A stretch of DNA of 64,000 nucleotides from Burkholderiales bacterium (GTDB lineage Bacteria > Pseudomonadota > Gammaproteobacteria > Burkholderiales > Nitrosomonadaceae). Location of the stretch: NCBI GenBank assembly GCA_024235755.1, contig JACKLV010000010.1:62001-126000 (forward strand). The letters run 5' to 3'. Position 1 is the first letter of the stretch. The number at the start of each line of letters is the position of its first letter. The notes below the pieces were generated by a model. The model made no database searches. It had not been told where the DNA came from and worked only from the letters and a program-made list of their open reading frames with translations. Positions 8,315-17,278 of the stretch are shown in pieces. The position numbers and the translations under genes are program-made.

Positions 8315-9565
8315 TTAAGATTGACCGGACAATTGCTCATCCAGCAGCTCAATCCAGTGCCGGACAGGTAGTGGGGTGCCGCTTTGCAAATGCAGCAAAC
8401 AGCCGATATTACCGGTAGCAATTTTTTCCGGCTGGCCGGATTCAAGCGCGGTCACCTTGTTGTGAAGTAATTGTTGTGACAGCTCGGGTTGCAGTATGGA
8501 ATAGGTTCCGGCGGAACCGCAGCACAGATGGTTATCGGGCACATAGGTAAGCTGAAAACCGGCGGCTCGCAGAATTTGCTCAGCCTGATCGCGGACTTGT
8601 TGGCCGTGTTGAAGCGTACAAGGGGAATGAAACGCAAGTCTGGTAGCCATAGCGCTGGATTTTCGCTTGCTTAAAAGCTGTTCGAGAGCTGCTTGTTCAG
8701 TTGCCAGAATTTCGCTGATATCTTTGGTAATGGCTGAGATGCGTGCGGCTTTATCCGCAAAAGCTGGATCGTGACGCAGGATATGGCCGTATTCTTTGAC
8801 AGTAACGCCGCAGCCGCTGGCGGTCATGACAATGGCTTCGATTTCATTACGCGTAATAAAAGGCCACCAGGCGTCAATATTTTTGCGCATGGCCTCCATA
8901 CCGTCAGTTTGTGCATTCAAATGATAAGCGAGCGCCCCGCAACAACCTGCTTGCGCAGACTGGATCAATGATATATTTAGCGCATCCAGAACACGGGCGG
9001 TGGCTGGATTGATGTTAGGCGACAGTGTCGGCTGTACACAGCCATCAAGCACCATCATTTTACGTTTATGGCGCGTTGCCGGCCACTGCTTGTCGGACTC
9101 ACATGTTATTGGAACTTTACGTTTCAAACTTGCAGGTAACAGCGGACGTATCATCTGTCCGGTTTTGATTAAGGGTTTAAACAACAGCGGATTTGGCAAA
9201 ATCTTGCGTAGCAGGTAACGCAGTATATTTTTTCCGGCGGATCTTCTAATTTGTTTTTCAAGCAAATCGCGGCTGATATCGACCAGTTCGGCATAGCGCA
9301 CACCGGATGGACAGGTGGTTTCACATGCGCGACAGGTCAGACAGCGGTCCAGGTGCAACTGGGTTTTTTGGCTGACAGGCTGGCCTTCGAGCATTTGCTT
9401 CATCAAATAAATGCGTCCGCGTGGACTGTCGAGTTCGTCCCCTAGCAGCTGGTAAGTTGGACAGGTGGCCAGACAGAATCCGCAGTGGACGCAGCTGCGC
9501 AGAATAGCGTCTGCTTCTTTTCCTTGTGGAGAGTCTTTAATAAAGTCGGCGAGTCTGGTTTGCAT
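8315..9565 (-). CDS. glcF: Glycolate oxidase iron-sulfur subunit
   Basis: GlcF carries electrons from the flavin subunits of glycolate oxidase towards the respiratory chain. The 416-residue protein begins with two 4Fe-4S ferredoxin motifs, Cys25-28-31-35 and Cys75-78-81-85. Two cysteine-rich CCG domains follow (CCG at 208-210 and 348-350), which is the complete family architecture. It is the last gene of the minus-strand run glxR-glcD-glcE-glcF, 13 bp after glcE. A terminator-like hairpin lies about 50 bp downstream. In an autotroph this complex would remove glycolate made by Rubisco oxygenation (inference from pathway knowledge). Confidence 0.95.
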   Translation of the reverse strand: MQTRLADFIKDSPQGKEADAILRSCVHCGFCLATCPTYQLLGDELDSPRGRIYLMKQMLEGQPVSQKTQLHLDRCLTCRACETTCPSGVRYAELVDISRDLLEKQIRRSAGKNILRYLLRKILPNPLLFKPLIKTGQMIRPLLPASLKRKVPITCESDKQWPATRHKRKMMVLDGCVQPTLSPNINPATARVLDALNISLIQSAQAGCCGALAYHLNAQTDGMEAMRKNIDAWWPFITRNEIEAIVMTASGCGVTVKEYGHILRHDPAFADKAARISAITKDISEILATEQAALEQLLSKRKSSAMATRLAFHSPCTLQHGQQVRDQAEQILRAAGFQLTYVPDNHLCCGSAGTYSILQPELSQQLLHNKVTALESGQPEKIATGNIGCLLHLQSGTPLPVRHWIELLDEQLSGQS

Positions 9566-9578
9566 GTGAATTGTAATT

Positions 9579-10655
9579 TTAAAATTCTGGATAAAGGCGG
9601 CCCGGGTTCAGTATACCGGCAGGATCGAATTTCTGTTTCAATCGTTGGTGAATGCCGGCCAGTGCGGGACTAAGCTCTTGAAATACCGGAATAGCGCAAT
9701 TATGTCTGCGGAAAAGTGTGGCATGGCCGCCTGCTTTTTGTGCTGCCTGACGGATAGTATCGACAGGCGACTCTTTAGGACAGGTGAGCCAGCGTAGGGC
9801 ACCGTTCCATTCAATCAATTGTTTTGTCTGTGATAAGGATAAGGGAGGTGTTGTGGACTTAACTGACAGCCGCCACAGCGGTACTGGCGGTTTAAAAAAG
9901 TCGTGTGAGTGCTCGCGCACCGATTTCCAGAAAGCATCGCCTGCCGGGTAAGCTTCGCCGCCAAGTTGTGTATGTGCGGCGCGTACGGCTGATTCTGCAC
10001 CGGATAGGCGCATGTACAACCTTTCATTGACATGACAGGTTGCGGAAACGGACAATGGTTTACCGGCCCAGCGGTTCATGTATTCAATCGCTTCCGTCTC
10101 ACCCATTTCCAAGCAAATAGTCTGCTCAACCGTCGGTAGCGGCAGCACTTTCAGTGAAACTTCTAGCAGTATGCCAAGAGTGCCCATCGCGCCGACCATC
10201 AGACGGGACACATCGTAACCGGCAACATTTTTCATCACTTGGCCGCCAAAATGCAGATCGTGTCCGGTGCCATCAAGGATACGTACGCCGAGCACGAAGT
10301 CACGCACGGCCCCCGCCGATGCACGGCGCGGGCCGGATAGCCCGGCGGCTACGCATCCGCCGAGCGTGGCTGTTTCGGAAAAATAAGGGGGCTCGAATGC
10401 CAGCATCTGGCTATTTTGACGTAGCAATGATTCTATTTCAGCCAGTGGTGTGCCGGCGCGGGCTGTGATAACCAGTTCCGTCGGTTCATATTCTGTAATA
10501 CCTTGATACGGCGAAACATCCAGTATTTTGGCATGTTCTGAAGGAGGATGGCCGTAAAAAGACTTGCTGCCGCCGCCCCGTATGTGCAACGGCTGGCTGT
10601 TTTCTGCTGCTGCGCGTACGGTTGCTGAAAATTGATCGATAATGACCTGTTGCAT
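9579..10655 (-). CDS. glcE: Glycolate oxidase FAD-binding subunit
   Basis: GlcE is the smaller flavin-domain subunit of glycolate oxidase and is needed with GlcD and GlcF for activity. The 358-residue product has a PCMH-type FAD-binding fold: HIRGGGSKSFYG near residue 25, VITARAGTPLAEIE, LGGCVAAGLSGPRRASAGAVRDF around residue 115, and VMKNVAGYDVSRLMVGAMGTLG. It ends with the family-typical FDPAGILNPGRLYPEF. It lies 21 bp downstream of glcD and 13 bp upstream of glcF, consistent with a single transcript. Confidence 0.94.
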   Translation of the reverse strand: MQQVIIDQFSATVRAAAENSQPLHIRGGGSKSFYGHPPSEHAKILDVSPYQGITEYEPTELVITARAGTPLAEIESLLRQNSQMLAFEPPYFSETATLGGCVAAGLSGPRRASAGAVRDFVLGVRILDGTGHDLHFGGQVMKNVAGYDVSRLMVGAMGTLGILLEVSLKVLPLPTVEQTICLEMGETEAIEYMNRWAGKPLSVSATCHVNERLYMRLSGAESAVRAAHTQLGGEAYPAGDAFWKSVREHSHDFFKPPVPLWRLSVKSTTPPLSLSQTKQLIEWNGALRWLTCPKESPVDTIRQAAQKAGGHATLFRRHNCAIPVFQELSPALAGIHQRLKQKFDPAGILNPGRLYPEF

Positions 10656-10676
10656 AAAAAAATGAAGTAGTAAAAC

Positions 10677-12155
10677 TCAAAAGCGGGGCAGATCAGGAAA
10701 TTTTTCCGAGCCGCTGTGTACATGCATGGCACCTAGTTCCGCGCAACGATGAAGCGTTGGTACGGCTTTTCCAGGATTTAACAAGCCCTGAGGATCAAAA
10801 GCCGCCTTGACGCTGTGAAACAGGGTCAGTTCGTTCGGCGCGAATTGGGTACACATTTGATTGATTTTTTCCATGCCTACACCATGTTCGCCGGTGATCG
10901 TGCCTCCGGCGTGAATACACATTTCCAGAATCTTTCCACCGAATTCCTCGGTTTTTTCCAATTCGCCCGGTGTATTGGCATCGTATAGAATCAGCGGATG
11001 CAGGTTACCGTCACCCGCGTGAAATACATTCATACAGCGTAAACCGTACTCCTGCGACAATGTTTCAATGCCTTTTAGCACATTTGCCAGATGTTTTCTC
11101 GGGATAGTACCGTCCATGCAATAGTAGTCCGGCGAAACCCGGCCTGCAGCAGGGAATGCAGCCTTACGGCCAGCCCATAGGCGCAGCCGTTCCGCCTCGT
11201 TCTGCGATGTGGTGATACGGGTCGCGCCACTGGATTTCATAATGGAATGCATGCGTTCGATTTCATCGGCAACTTCTTCGGCAGTGCCGTCCGATTCACA
11301 CAAAAGAATCGCTTCGGCATTTAAATCATAACCGGCGTGCAAAAATGCCTCGACGGCATGGATTGTAATTTTATCCATCATTTCCATGCCGGCCGGGATA
11401 ATGCCGGCAGCAATGACGTTGGCTACGGCCTGGCCTGCTTTTTGAATATCTTCGAAAGTGGCCATGACAAGCTGTGCTTTTTCAGGGACAGGTATCAGCT
11501 TGACTGTAATCTCGGTTACGATTCCGAGCATGCCTTCACTGCCGGTCATTAATGCAAGCAGATCAAAACCCGGACTATCCAGGCTGTCTCCCCCAATTTC
11601 CAGACTTTCACCATCGATAGTGAGCACGCGCAGTTTGAGAATATTATGCACGGTCAAACCGTATTTTAGACAATGTACGCCACCGGAATTTTCCGCAACA
11701 TTACCGCCGATTGAACAGGCGATCTGCGATGACGGGTCGGGCGCGTAATAGAGGCCATATGGTCTGGTTGCATCGCTGATAGCGAGATTTCTGACACCCG
11801 GTTGCACTCTTGCGGTGCGCGTAAGCGGATCAATTTCCAGAATTTGATTTAATTTTGCCAGAGACATTAATACGCCTTTGGCATGGGGCAATGCGCCGCC
11901 CGATAGTCCTGTGCCCGCACCACGTGCGACAACCGGGGTTTGCGTGGCATGGCACAGTTGCAGAATCTGAGCGATTTGCGATTCCGTTTGCGGCAGCACG
12001 ACGATCATGGGTGTTTGCCGGTAAGCGGACAGGCCGTCGCATTCATAGGGCCTAAGGTCTTCCGTTTCGTGCAATACGGATTCCTGTGGTAAAAAAGTTC
12101 GCAGTTGTTTAATTAAATCGATAGGCATATTTGATGCACTGAAATTACAGGTCAT
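10677..12155 (-). CDS. glcD: Glycolate oxidase subunit GlcD
   Basis: GlcD is the catalytic FAD subunit that oxidises glycolate to glyoxylate. The 492-residue protein shows the FAD_binding_4 pattern TPVVARGAGTGLSGGALP near residue 95, SIGGNVAENSGGVHCLKYGLT near residue 150, and the C-terminal oxidase domain with VFHAGDGNLHPLILYD and TGEHGVGMEKI. The C-terminus FDPQGLLNPGKAVP matches the family. Its ATG overlaps the stop of the upstream reductase gene by 4 bp (ATGA), so the two are translationally coupled. GlcD alone can resemble D-lactate dehydrogenase, but glcE and glcF next to it settle the call. Confidence 0.95.
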   Translation of the reverse strand: MTCNFSASNMPIDLIKQLRTFLPQESVLHETEDLRPYECDGLSAYRQTPMIVVLPQTESQIAQILQLCHATQTPVVARGAGTGLSGGALPHAKGVLMSLAKLNQILEIDPLTRTARVQPGVRNLAISDATRPYGLYYAPDPSSQIACSIGGNVAENSGGVHCLKYGLTVHNILKLRVLTIDGESLEIGGDSLDSPGFDLLALMTGSEGMLGIVTEITVKLIPVPEKAQLVMATFEDIQKAGQAVANVIAAGIIPAGMEMMDKITIHAVEAFLHAGYDLNAEAILLCESDGTAEEVADEIERMHSIMKSSGATRITTSQNEAERLRLWAGRKAAFPAAGRVSPDYYCMDGTIPRKHLANVLKGIETLSQEYGLRCMNVFHAGDGNLHPLILYDANTPGELEKTEEFGGKILEMCIHAGGTITGEHGVGMEKINQMCTQFAPNELTLFHSVKAAFDPQGLLNPGKAVPTLHRCAELGAMHVHSGSEKFPDLPRF

Positions 12156-13066
12156 TCCGTTTTTTTCGTTATTTCATGATTTGCCAGCTTTTCGAGCATT
12201 GTTACAATGGCCGAATTATCCCATTTGGCGCCGCCATGCGCGATGCAGGCATTATACAGTTCGTGAACCGTTGCTGTATTGGGCAACGCGATACCGAGTG
12301 CTGAAGCGCTGGTGAGGACGATGTCAAGATCTTTTTGCTGCAACTCAATTTTGAATCCTGGATGAAAACGGCGTTCAATCATCCGTTCACCGTGAACCTC
12401 CAGTACCCGAGATCCGGCAAAACCACCCATCAATGCCTGTCGTACTTTTTGAGGATCTGCTCCTGCTTTGGAGACAAACAAAAGCGCTTCGCCCACGGCT
12501 TCAATGGTTAAGGAGACAATAATTTGATTGGCAATTTTGCAAACTTGCCCCGCACCGATTTCGCCAATATGAGTGACTTGTTTCCCCATTAATTCGAGCA
12601 CGGGTTTGATGCGTTCGAAGATCGCTTCTTCAGCACCGACCATAATGGTTAACGCAGCATTTTGTGCGCCGATATCGCCGCCAGATACAGGTGCGTCGGC
12701 GTAATCATGCCCGATATCATTGATTTTTGACGCAAATACTCGTGTCGCCAGAGGAGAAATTGTACTCATGTCGATAACGACGCGACGTGCTCCGAATTGC
12801 CCGGAATCAGCCTGCAATCCGGAAACAATACCGTGTTCGCCAAACAGCACAGCCTCTACATCGGGTGTATCAGGCAACATCGTAATAATCATATCCGCTT
12901 GCTGCGCCACTTCCCTCGGCGTGGCAAACGCAATGCCGCCAATGGCGATGAGGTCATCCGGCACGCCGCTGCGTGTGTGAAGAAATACGGTATGTTCACT
13001 ACGGAGCAAGTGCCCTGCCATGGGTTTTCCCATGATGCCGAGACCGATAAAACCGATATTTGCCAT
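12152..13066 (-). CDS. glxR: 2-hydroxy-3-oxopropionate (tartronate semialdehyde) reductase
   Basis: This beta-hydroxyacid dehydrogenase reduces tartronate semialdehyde to glycerate. The 304-residue protein begins with a Rossmann motif GFIGLGIMGKPMAGHLL. It contains the substrate signature DAPVSGGDIGAQNAALTIMVG near residue 125 and the catalytic lysine segment GAGQVCKIANQIIVSL near residue 175, then HPGFKIELQQKDLDI. It is the first gene of a run with glcDEF, so glyoxylate made by glycolate oxidase would be returned to glycerate by this enzyme together with a glyoxylate carboligase, which is not in this window. The symbol garR is equally valid. Confidence 0.92.
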   Translation of the reverse strand: MANIGFIGLGIMGKPMAGHLLRSEHTVFLHTRSGVPDDLIAIGGIAFATPREVAQQADMIITMLPDTPDVEAVLFGEHGIVSGLQADSGQFGARRVVIDMSTISPLATRVFASKINDIGHDYADAPVSGGDIGAQNAALTIMVGAEEAIFERIKPVLELMGKQVTHIGEIGAGQVCKIANQIIVSLTIEAVGEALLFVSKAGADPQKVRQALMGGFAGSRVLEVHGERMIERRFHPGFKIELQQKDLDIVLTSASALGIALPNTATVHELYNACIAHGGAKWDNSAIVTMLEKLANHEITKKTE

Positions 13067-13215
13067 ACTATGTTTTTGCGTACTGTAAAAAAGCAGTTAT
13101 TTGTTGTTAATTAGTATAAAGATATTCACAAATGTTGTCTGTATGCGTGTTTCATTATTGTGATGTTATGTGAAACCCTGTAAATTTGGGGTGAGCGTTA
13201 TTCCCGGATAATAGA

Positions 13216-14373
13216 ATGGTTAAAATTAATTTACGGTTAATGCGTAACCGCTGGTATGGCATCGTGTGGTTGTTTGGCATTTTGCTGCTGAACGGCTGCC
13301 AGTCGTTTTTGTCCAGATCGGTAGATGAACCTGTTTCTGCCGCTAATACAATACCGATGCCAGTGGCAAGCCATCAATTCAGTTTTGATCCATTCCGTGA
13401 TGATGTGGTTGGCAGCATCCAGGTCGTTACCGCCAGGTATGAAGATACGCTTTCAGATATAGCCAGACGGTTCAATCTGGGATACGAAGAGATCGTTGCC
13501 GCGAATCCGGATGTTGATCCTTGGTTGCCGGGGGTGGGTACACGGATCATCATTCCCACTCAATTTGTTTTGCCGGCGGGACCGCGCGAAGGGGTTGTAA
13601 TCAACCTGGCAGCGATGCGGCTGTTTTATTTTCCAAAAGTTGAAGACGGCGAGTTGCAGAAGGTCATTACCCACCCTGTGGGTATCGGGCGTTTGCAATG
13701 GAAGACTCCGGAAGGTATAACCCGGATTACCGTCAAAGACGAAAATCCGGTCTGGAGACCGACACCATCGATTCATAAAGAATATGCCAGAAACGGTAAT
13801 CCGCTGCCTGCTGCCGTTCCGCCGGGTCCGGACAACCCCATGGGTACGCATGTGTTAAGATTGGCTTGGCCGACTTATGCGATTCACGGCACCAATAAAC
13901 CGCCAAGTATAGGATTGCGCGGTAGTTTCGGGTGTATCCGTATGTACCCGGAAGATATCGTGGGTTTATTTAACGATGTTGCCGTCGGCACGCCGGTACG
14001 CGTGGTTAATCAACCCCGTCTGCTTGGCTGGCGTGACAATCGGTTGTATATACAGACTTATCCTGTGCTGGAAGACGACAAGCGCAATCATGACAAGCTG
14101 TTCGCCAGATTAATGAAAGAAACACGTTCTGCGCTGAAAGCGCAAATCAACGCGCGTCCTCATCAACAGCTCAACGAGCCTTTACTTAACGAATTAATTC
14201 TCAATCCACGCTCTACTGCAGTGCCTGTTACGGATACGGATATTTTGCTGCAAGCGTATTTGGGACAGGCGCAACATGTGCAAAACACCTTACCCTTTAA
14301 CGCAACCTGGGCAGGTGATTTCAATGAAAACTATACTACGGCTGAAATACAGGAATCCGGGCAGGTTCAATAA
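13216..14373 (+). CDS. L,D-transpeptidase lipoprotein with LysM domain (ErfK/YbiS/YcfS/YnhG type)
   Basis: This family crosslinks peptidoglycan or attaches outer-membrane lipoproteins to it. The 385-residue protein has an N-terminal signal with a lipobox ending LNGC (Cys28), so it is predicted to be a periplasm-facing lipoprotein. A LysM-like domain spans residues 70-115 (EDTLSDIARRFNLGYEEIVA). The YkuD catalytic domain spans about 125-260, with His224 in IHGT and the nucleophile Cys240 in SFGCIRMYPEDI. The ~120-residue C-terminal extension has no recognised motif. The gene is divergent from glxR and is followed by a Crp/Fnr gene. The product's precise reaction is unknown. Confidence 0.92.
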   Translation: MVKINLRLMRNRWYGIVWLFGILLLNGCQSFLSRSVDEPVSAANTIPMPVASHQFSFDPFRDDVVGSIQVVTARYEDTLSDIARRFNLGYEEIVAANPDVDPWLPGVGTRIIIPTQFVLPAGPREGVVINLAAMRLFYFPKVEDGELQKVITHPVGIGRLQWKTPEGITRITVKDENPVWRPTPSIHKEYARNGNPLPAAVPPGPDNPMGTHVLRLAWPTYAIHGTNKPPSIGLRGSFGCIRMYPEDIVGLFNDVAVGTPVRVVNQPRLLGWRDNRLYIQTYPVLEDDKRNHDKLFARLMKETRSALKAQINARPHQQLNEPLLNELILNPRSTAVPVTDTDILLQAYLGQAQHVQNTLPFNATWAGDFNENYTTAEIQESGQVQ

Positions 14374-14483
14374 GATATTTTGTTTTGAATTAGAATCGGT
14401 AAATTTTAATATTCAATCGAGTAATGCAGAAAAAGGCTGGTTTGCCTGATAACATCAAAGTTCCGAGTTGTAAGCAGCCATTC

Positions 14484-14514
14484 TTGACATAATGAATTAT
14501 GTTAGTCTTTAAGT
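14484..14514 (+). promoter_or_regulatory. Candidate promoter with operator-like palindrome upstream of the Crp/Fnr gene
   Basis: TTGACA at 14484-14489 is a perfect -35 hexamer. A poorer -10 such as TTAAGT lies near 14509-14514. Overlapping the -35 is the dyad ACATAAT-GA-ATTATGT at 14487-14502, which could be an autoregulatory operator. Only the dyad is certain. Confidence 0.4.
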
Positions 14515-14560
14515 ATTTGATTAAATTGTTACAGCTATTCTGCGGGAGGTAATAAAATAA

Positions 14561-15283
14561 ATGCCAAACCTGCGGCAAATTTCTATTGAACGGGCATGCG
14601 CTATGCTTTCAACCATCCGGGAATTTAGTGCTTTGTCTTCTTCCGACCTGATTGAAATCGCCAATGTTTGTCATTGGCCTTGGTATCGTGAAAAAGAGGA
14701 AATCATTCATTTTCATGATAGTTCGAATAGTGTGTTTTTTATCGTGCGGGGAGAGATCCGCGTTGTTTATCATTCCCTTTCAGGCCATGAAGTGATTCTA
14801 TGTGATTTACCGGCAGGAGAAATGTTTGGAGAGCTGACAGCGATTGACGGCCGGTCGCGTTCGGCGACCGTTCTTGCAAAAACAAGTACGCTGCTGGCAT
14901 CGATGACAGCAACCGATTTTATGGAGATTATTTTTTCAAATCGTTGTGTTGCCGAAGCTATTTTAAAGCGTTTGACAAGCGAAGTGCGCAGACTGACCGA
15001 CCGTGTGTACGATTTCAGTACGCTTGCAGTCAATAATCGCATACAAGCAGAGTTATTGCGCATCGCCAGAAAAAATATGACGGGACCGAATACTGCCGTG
15101 ATTTCACCGGCACCAACACATTTTGATATTGCTAATCTGGTCAGCACTCACCGTGAAGCGGTAACACGCGAGCTTGGCAGTTTAACAAAGAAAAAAGTTG
15201 TTTTGCGCCAAGGACATGATTTGCATATTCTTGATATTGCCAAGCTGGTGGATATGGTCAATATGGTGCGAGGAAGCCTTTAG
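14561..15283 (+). CDS. Crp/Fnr-family transcriptional regulator
   Basis: The 240-residue protein has an N-terminal cyclic-nucleotide-binding fold and a C-terminal winged helix. The phosphate-binding cassette reads PAGEMFGELTAIDGRSRSATV (residues about 85-105). It retains the Gly-Glu-Leu and Arg-Ser-Ala pattern of true cAMP binders. The helix-turn-helix is DIANLVSTHREAVTRELGSL near residues 188-207, resembling the recognition helix of CRP. No N-terminal cysteine cluster is visible, so it is not an oxygen-sensing Fnr. GGGAGG stands 11 bp before the ATG. It is a candidate to bind the CRP-like sites at 47130-47145 and 52912-52927. That link is inference. Confidence 0.9.
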   Translation: MPNLRQISIERACAMLSTIREFSALSSSDLIEIANVCHWPWYREKEEIIHFHDSSNSVFFIVRGEIRVVYHSLSGHEVILCDLPAGEMFGELTAIDGRSRSATVLAKTSTLLASMTATDFMEIIFSNRCVAEAILKRLTSEVRRLTDRVYDFSTLAVNNRIQAELLRIARKNMTGPNTAVISPAPTHFDIANLVSTHREAVTRELGSLTKKKVVLRQGHDLHILDIAKLVDMVNMVRGSL

Positions 15284-15353
15284 CAGGCTGTTAATTTGTT
15301 TTACTCTGATTTTACTCGGCACAAATAGTACCTCGCTAACTATTTTTATCGCT

Positions 15354-17219
15354 TCAACGTGGGTTAAGGCCAGAATCATGGCCCGGCATACCCAGTGATT
15401 CCTCGAATTCCAGCCTTGCTTCGTCGATGGCATCCAGGATCTGTTTTTTAAATTCATCGCGGGAATAGTGTTCTTCCAGTTTTAATAATAAGTGCTCGAC
15501 ACCGAGGCCGACGGAGATGCCGCCGATGATGCCACCGATCGTAGCTCCGATCGCAGTACCAATACCTGGAAAAACGGAACCGATGGCAGCACCGCTGGCA
15601 GCGCCAGCCGCTGCGCCTCCAAGCACACTGGCTGCTTTTCCGGCGGCGACTTTAACCAATGCCTTAGCGCCCAGACTGATTGCACCCTTGGCAATGACTT
15701 TTCCGGTGACTTTTCCGGCGATCGCACCGGTAATTGCACCAGCCGCACCAATGCCGCCTGAAATCAGCAAACGATTTTCCAGATTGACGATTACGCTGTT
15801 GCTCGGTGGTTCCTTGATGGCATCCAATGGAGAATACTGAATGATTTCAGGTTGTTGCGTTTCTGGTTTGATCTGGTTTTCGGTCAGTATCGAGTTGATT
15901 TTTTCCAGATATTCAGCACGTAGTTGCTCATTTTTGCGTAATGCGTCTTCAATGGACTGTTGCACAGGACCAAATGCGTTGCCCTGCATCAGGTAGGCTT
16001 CAAGTCTTTCAATCATCCAGTTTTCCAGCTTGCCGGTCGCCAACGCTACGATACGTTCATATTCTCCTGGCAGGCTGTAATACCAGTCAAGATAGTCGTC
16101 TACATTTTGCGCCATCAACATAAAGCTCTGATCCGTGGTTTTTCTGAGTTGATGAATCGATGACTCAAGTTCGTGGACTACTTCAAGATAAGCCTGCCGG
16201 GTTTGCGCGATGGTGCCTGGTTTGTAATAATCATCGCCAATTTTTTCCAGCGATTCGATTTTTTCTGCAACGGCTACTTGAGTCTCCTGCAGATACTCAA
16301 CAATCCTGGGGGTCGAACGTAGCCAGGCATCGACATATACAATTGACGGTACGTAAATAAACAGCATGAAAAAAGTCATTAGTGCAGAAGCCACAGCAAG
16401 CGAGCGTGGCGGAATGCGCGCGGGAACATCCACGTCCTGTAATGGCGAAAGCACACGGCGATATTCGGATAGCGGTACCATAAAGCTGGAAATAGCAAGT
16501 GCAATATTGTAAAAAAGCACGGCACTACCCAGAAAAACTGCGACCAGAAAAATAATGTCGTTCAATGAATGCAGATTGCCCAGGATGTAAGCTTTCAATC
16601 CTTCGATAAAACCCAGCAGACGAGAGGCTTCCAGAATAAGAATGCTCTGGCTTGCACCATCAATACCAAGGCTACGCGATGCGATTGCTTCGGTTAACGA
16701 GGCATATGATGGATATCCGCTTGCCAGCTTGACATAGAGTACATAAAACGCGGCCATTGCCAGCGCAGTTGCCCAGCGCGACCAGATCAGGGATTTGTGC
16801 AATGCAATGTAGGGTTTGAATTCCCGGGCTGCAAGCGGTGCTAAAACAGCATAAAAGCAGGTAAACACAGGCACGGTCAAAAAAAAGACAACCCATTCGA
16901 TTTTTTGCGTAACACCCAAATAAAATACCAGTAAAAATGTAAATGTGACCGACCAGAGTGCCCAGCCGATATAGGGTAAAATTCGCTTGTTCAAAAACCA
17001 GTATAAAATGCCAAGATTGCGAAATTGATTGGCGCGGTGAATGCGTTGGATAGTGACTGAATAAGCCGCTGCCATGTACAAAGGTATGCCGAATAGAAGC
17101 GTCACCAGCAATGCAAACCATAATTGCTGGTCGGGAATCATCCCTCCCGCATGATAAGCGAATACCAGCCAGCCAAGCGATAAAACCCAAAAGATAATTA
17201 TTCTGTTGATTGAAGCCAT
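15354..17219 (-). CDS. Large membrane protein with glycine-zipper domain, unknown function
   Basis: I do not recognise this 621-residue protein. The first 320 residues hold about seven hydrophobic segments, starting with IIIFWVLSLGWLVFAYHAGG. Residues 320-480 look helical and charged, possibly coiled coil (for example EDALRKNEQLRAEYLEKIN). A strongly Gly/Ala-rich stretch (about 495-580), with repeats such as GAAGAITGAIAG and PGIGTAIGATIGGIIGG, is a glycine-zipper-like hydrophobic region. The last 40 residues are acidic (DEFKKQILDAIDEARLEFEE). Such zippers occur in pore-forming or membrane-inserting proteins. It lies 59 bp upstream of, and codirectional with, nothing obvious; the DASS transporter gene ends at 17279 just before its start. 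Confidence 0.8.
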   Translation of the reverse strand: MASINRIIIFWVLSLGWLVFAYHAGGMIPDQQLWFALLVTLLFGIPLYMAAAYSVTIQRIHRANQFRNLGILYWFLNKRILPYIGWALWSVTFTFLLVFYLGVTQKIEWVVFFLTVPVFTCFYAVLAPLAAREFKPYIALHKSLIWSRWATALAMAAFYVLYVKLASGYPSYASLTEAIASRSLGIDGASQSILILEASRLLGFIEGLKAYILGNLHSLNDIIFLVAVFLGSAVLFYNIALAISSFMVPLSEYRRVLSPLQDVDVPARIPPRSLAVASALMTFFMLFIYVPSIVYVDAWLRSTPRIVEYLQETQVAVAEKIESLEKIGDDYYKPGTIAQTRQAYLEVVHELESSIHQLRKTTDQSFMLMAQNVDDYLDWYYSLPGEYERIVALATGKLENWMIERLEAYLMQGNAFGPVQQSIEDALRKNEQLRAEYLEKINSILTENQIKPETQQPEIIQYSPLDAIKEPPSNSVIVNLENRLLISGGIGAAGAITGAIAGKVTGKVIAKGAISLGAKALVKVAAGKAASVLGGAAAGAASGAAIGSVFPGIGTAIGATIGGIIGGISVGLGVEHLLLKLEEHYSRDEFKKQILDAIDEARLEFEESLGMPGHDSGLNPR

Positions 17220-17278
17220 GAAATCAATATTCTCATTCCTTTCCTTTTATCAAATGACTGACAAATGCAGTATGCTTA

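Noticed and set aside
15492..15840. Plus-strand frames opposite the glycine-zipper region
   Set aside because: They are shadows of the strongly biased Gly/Ala codons of the minus-strand gene.
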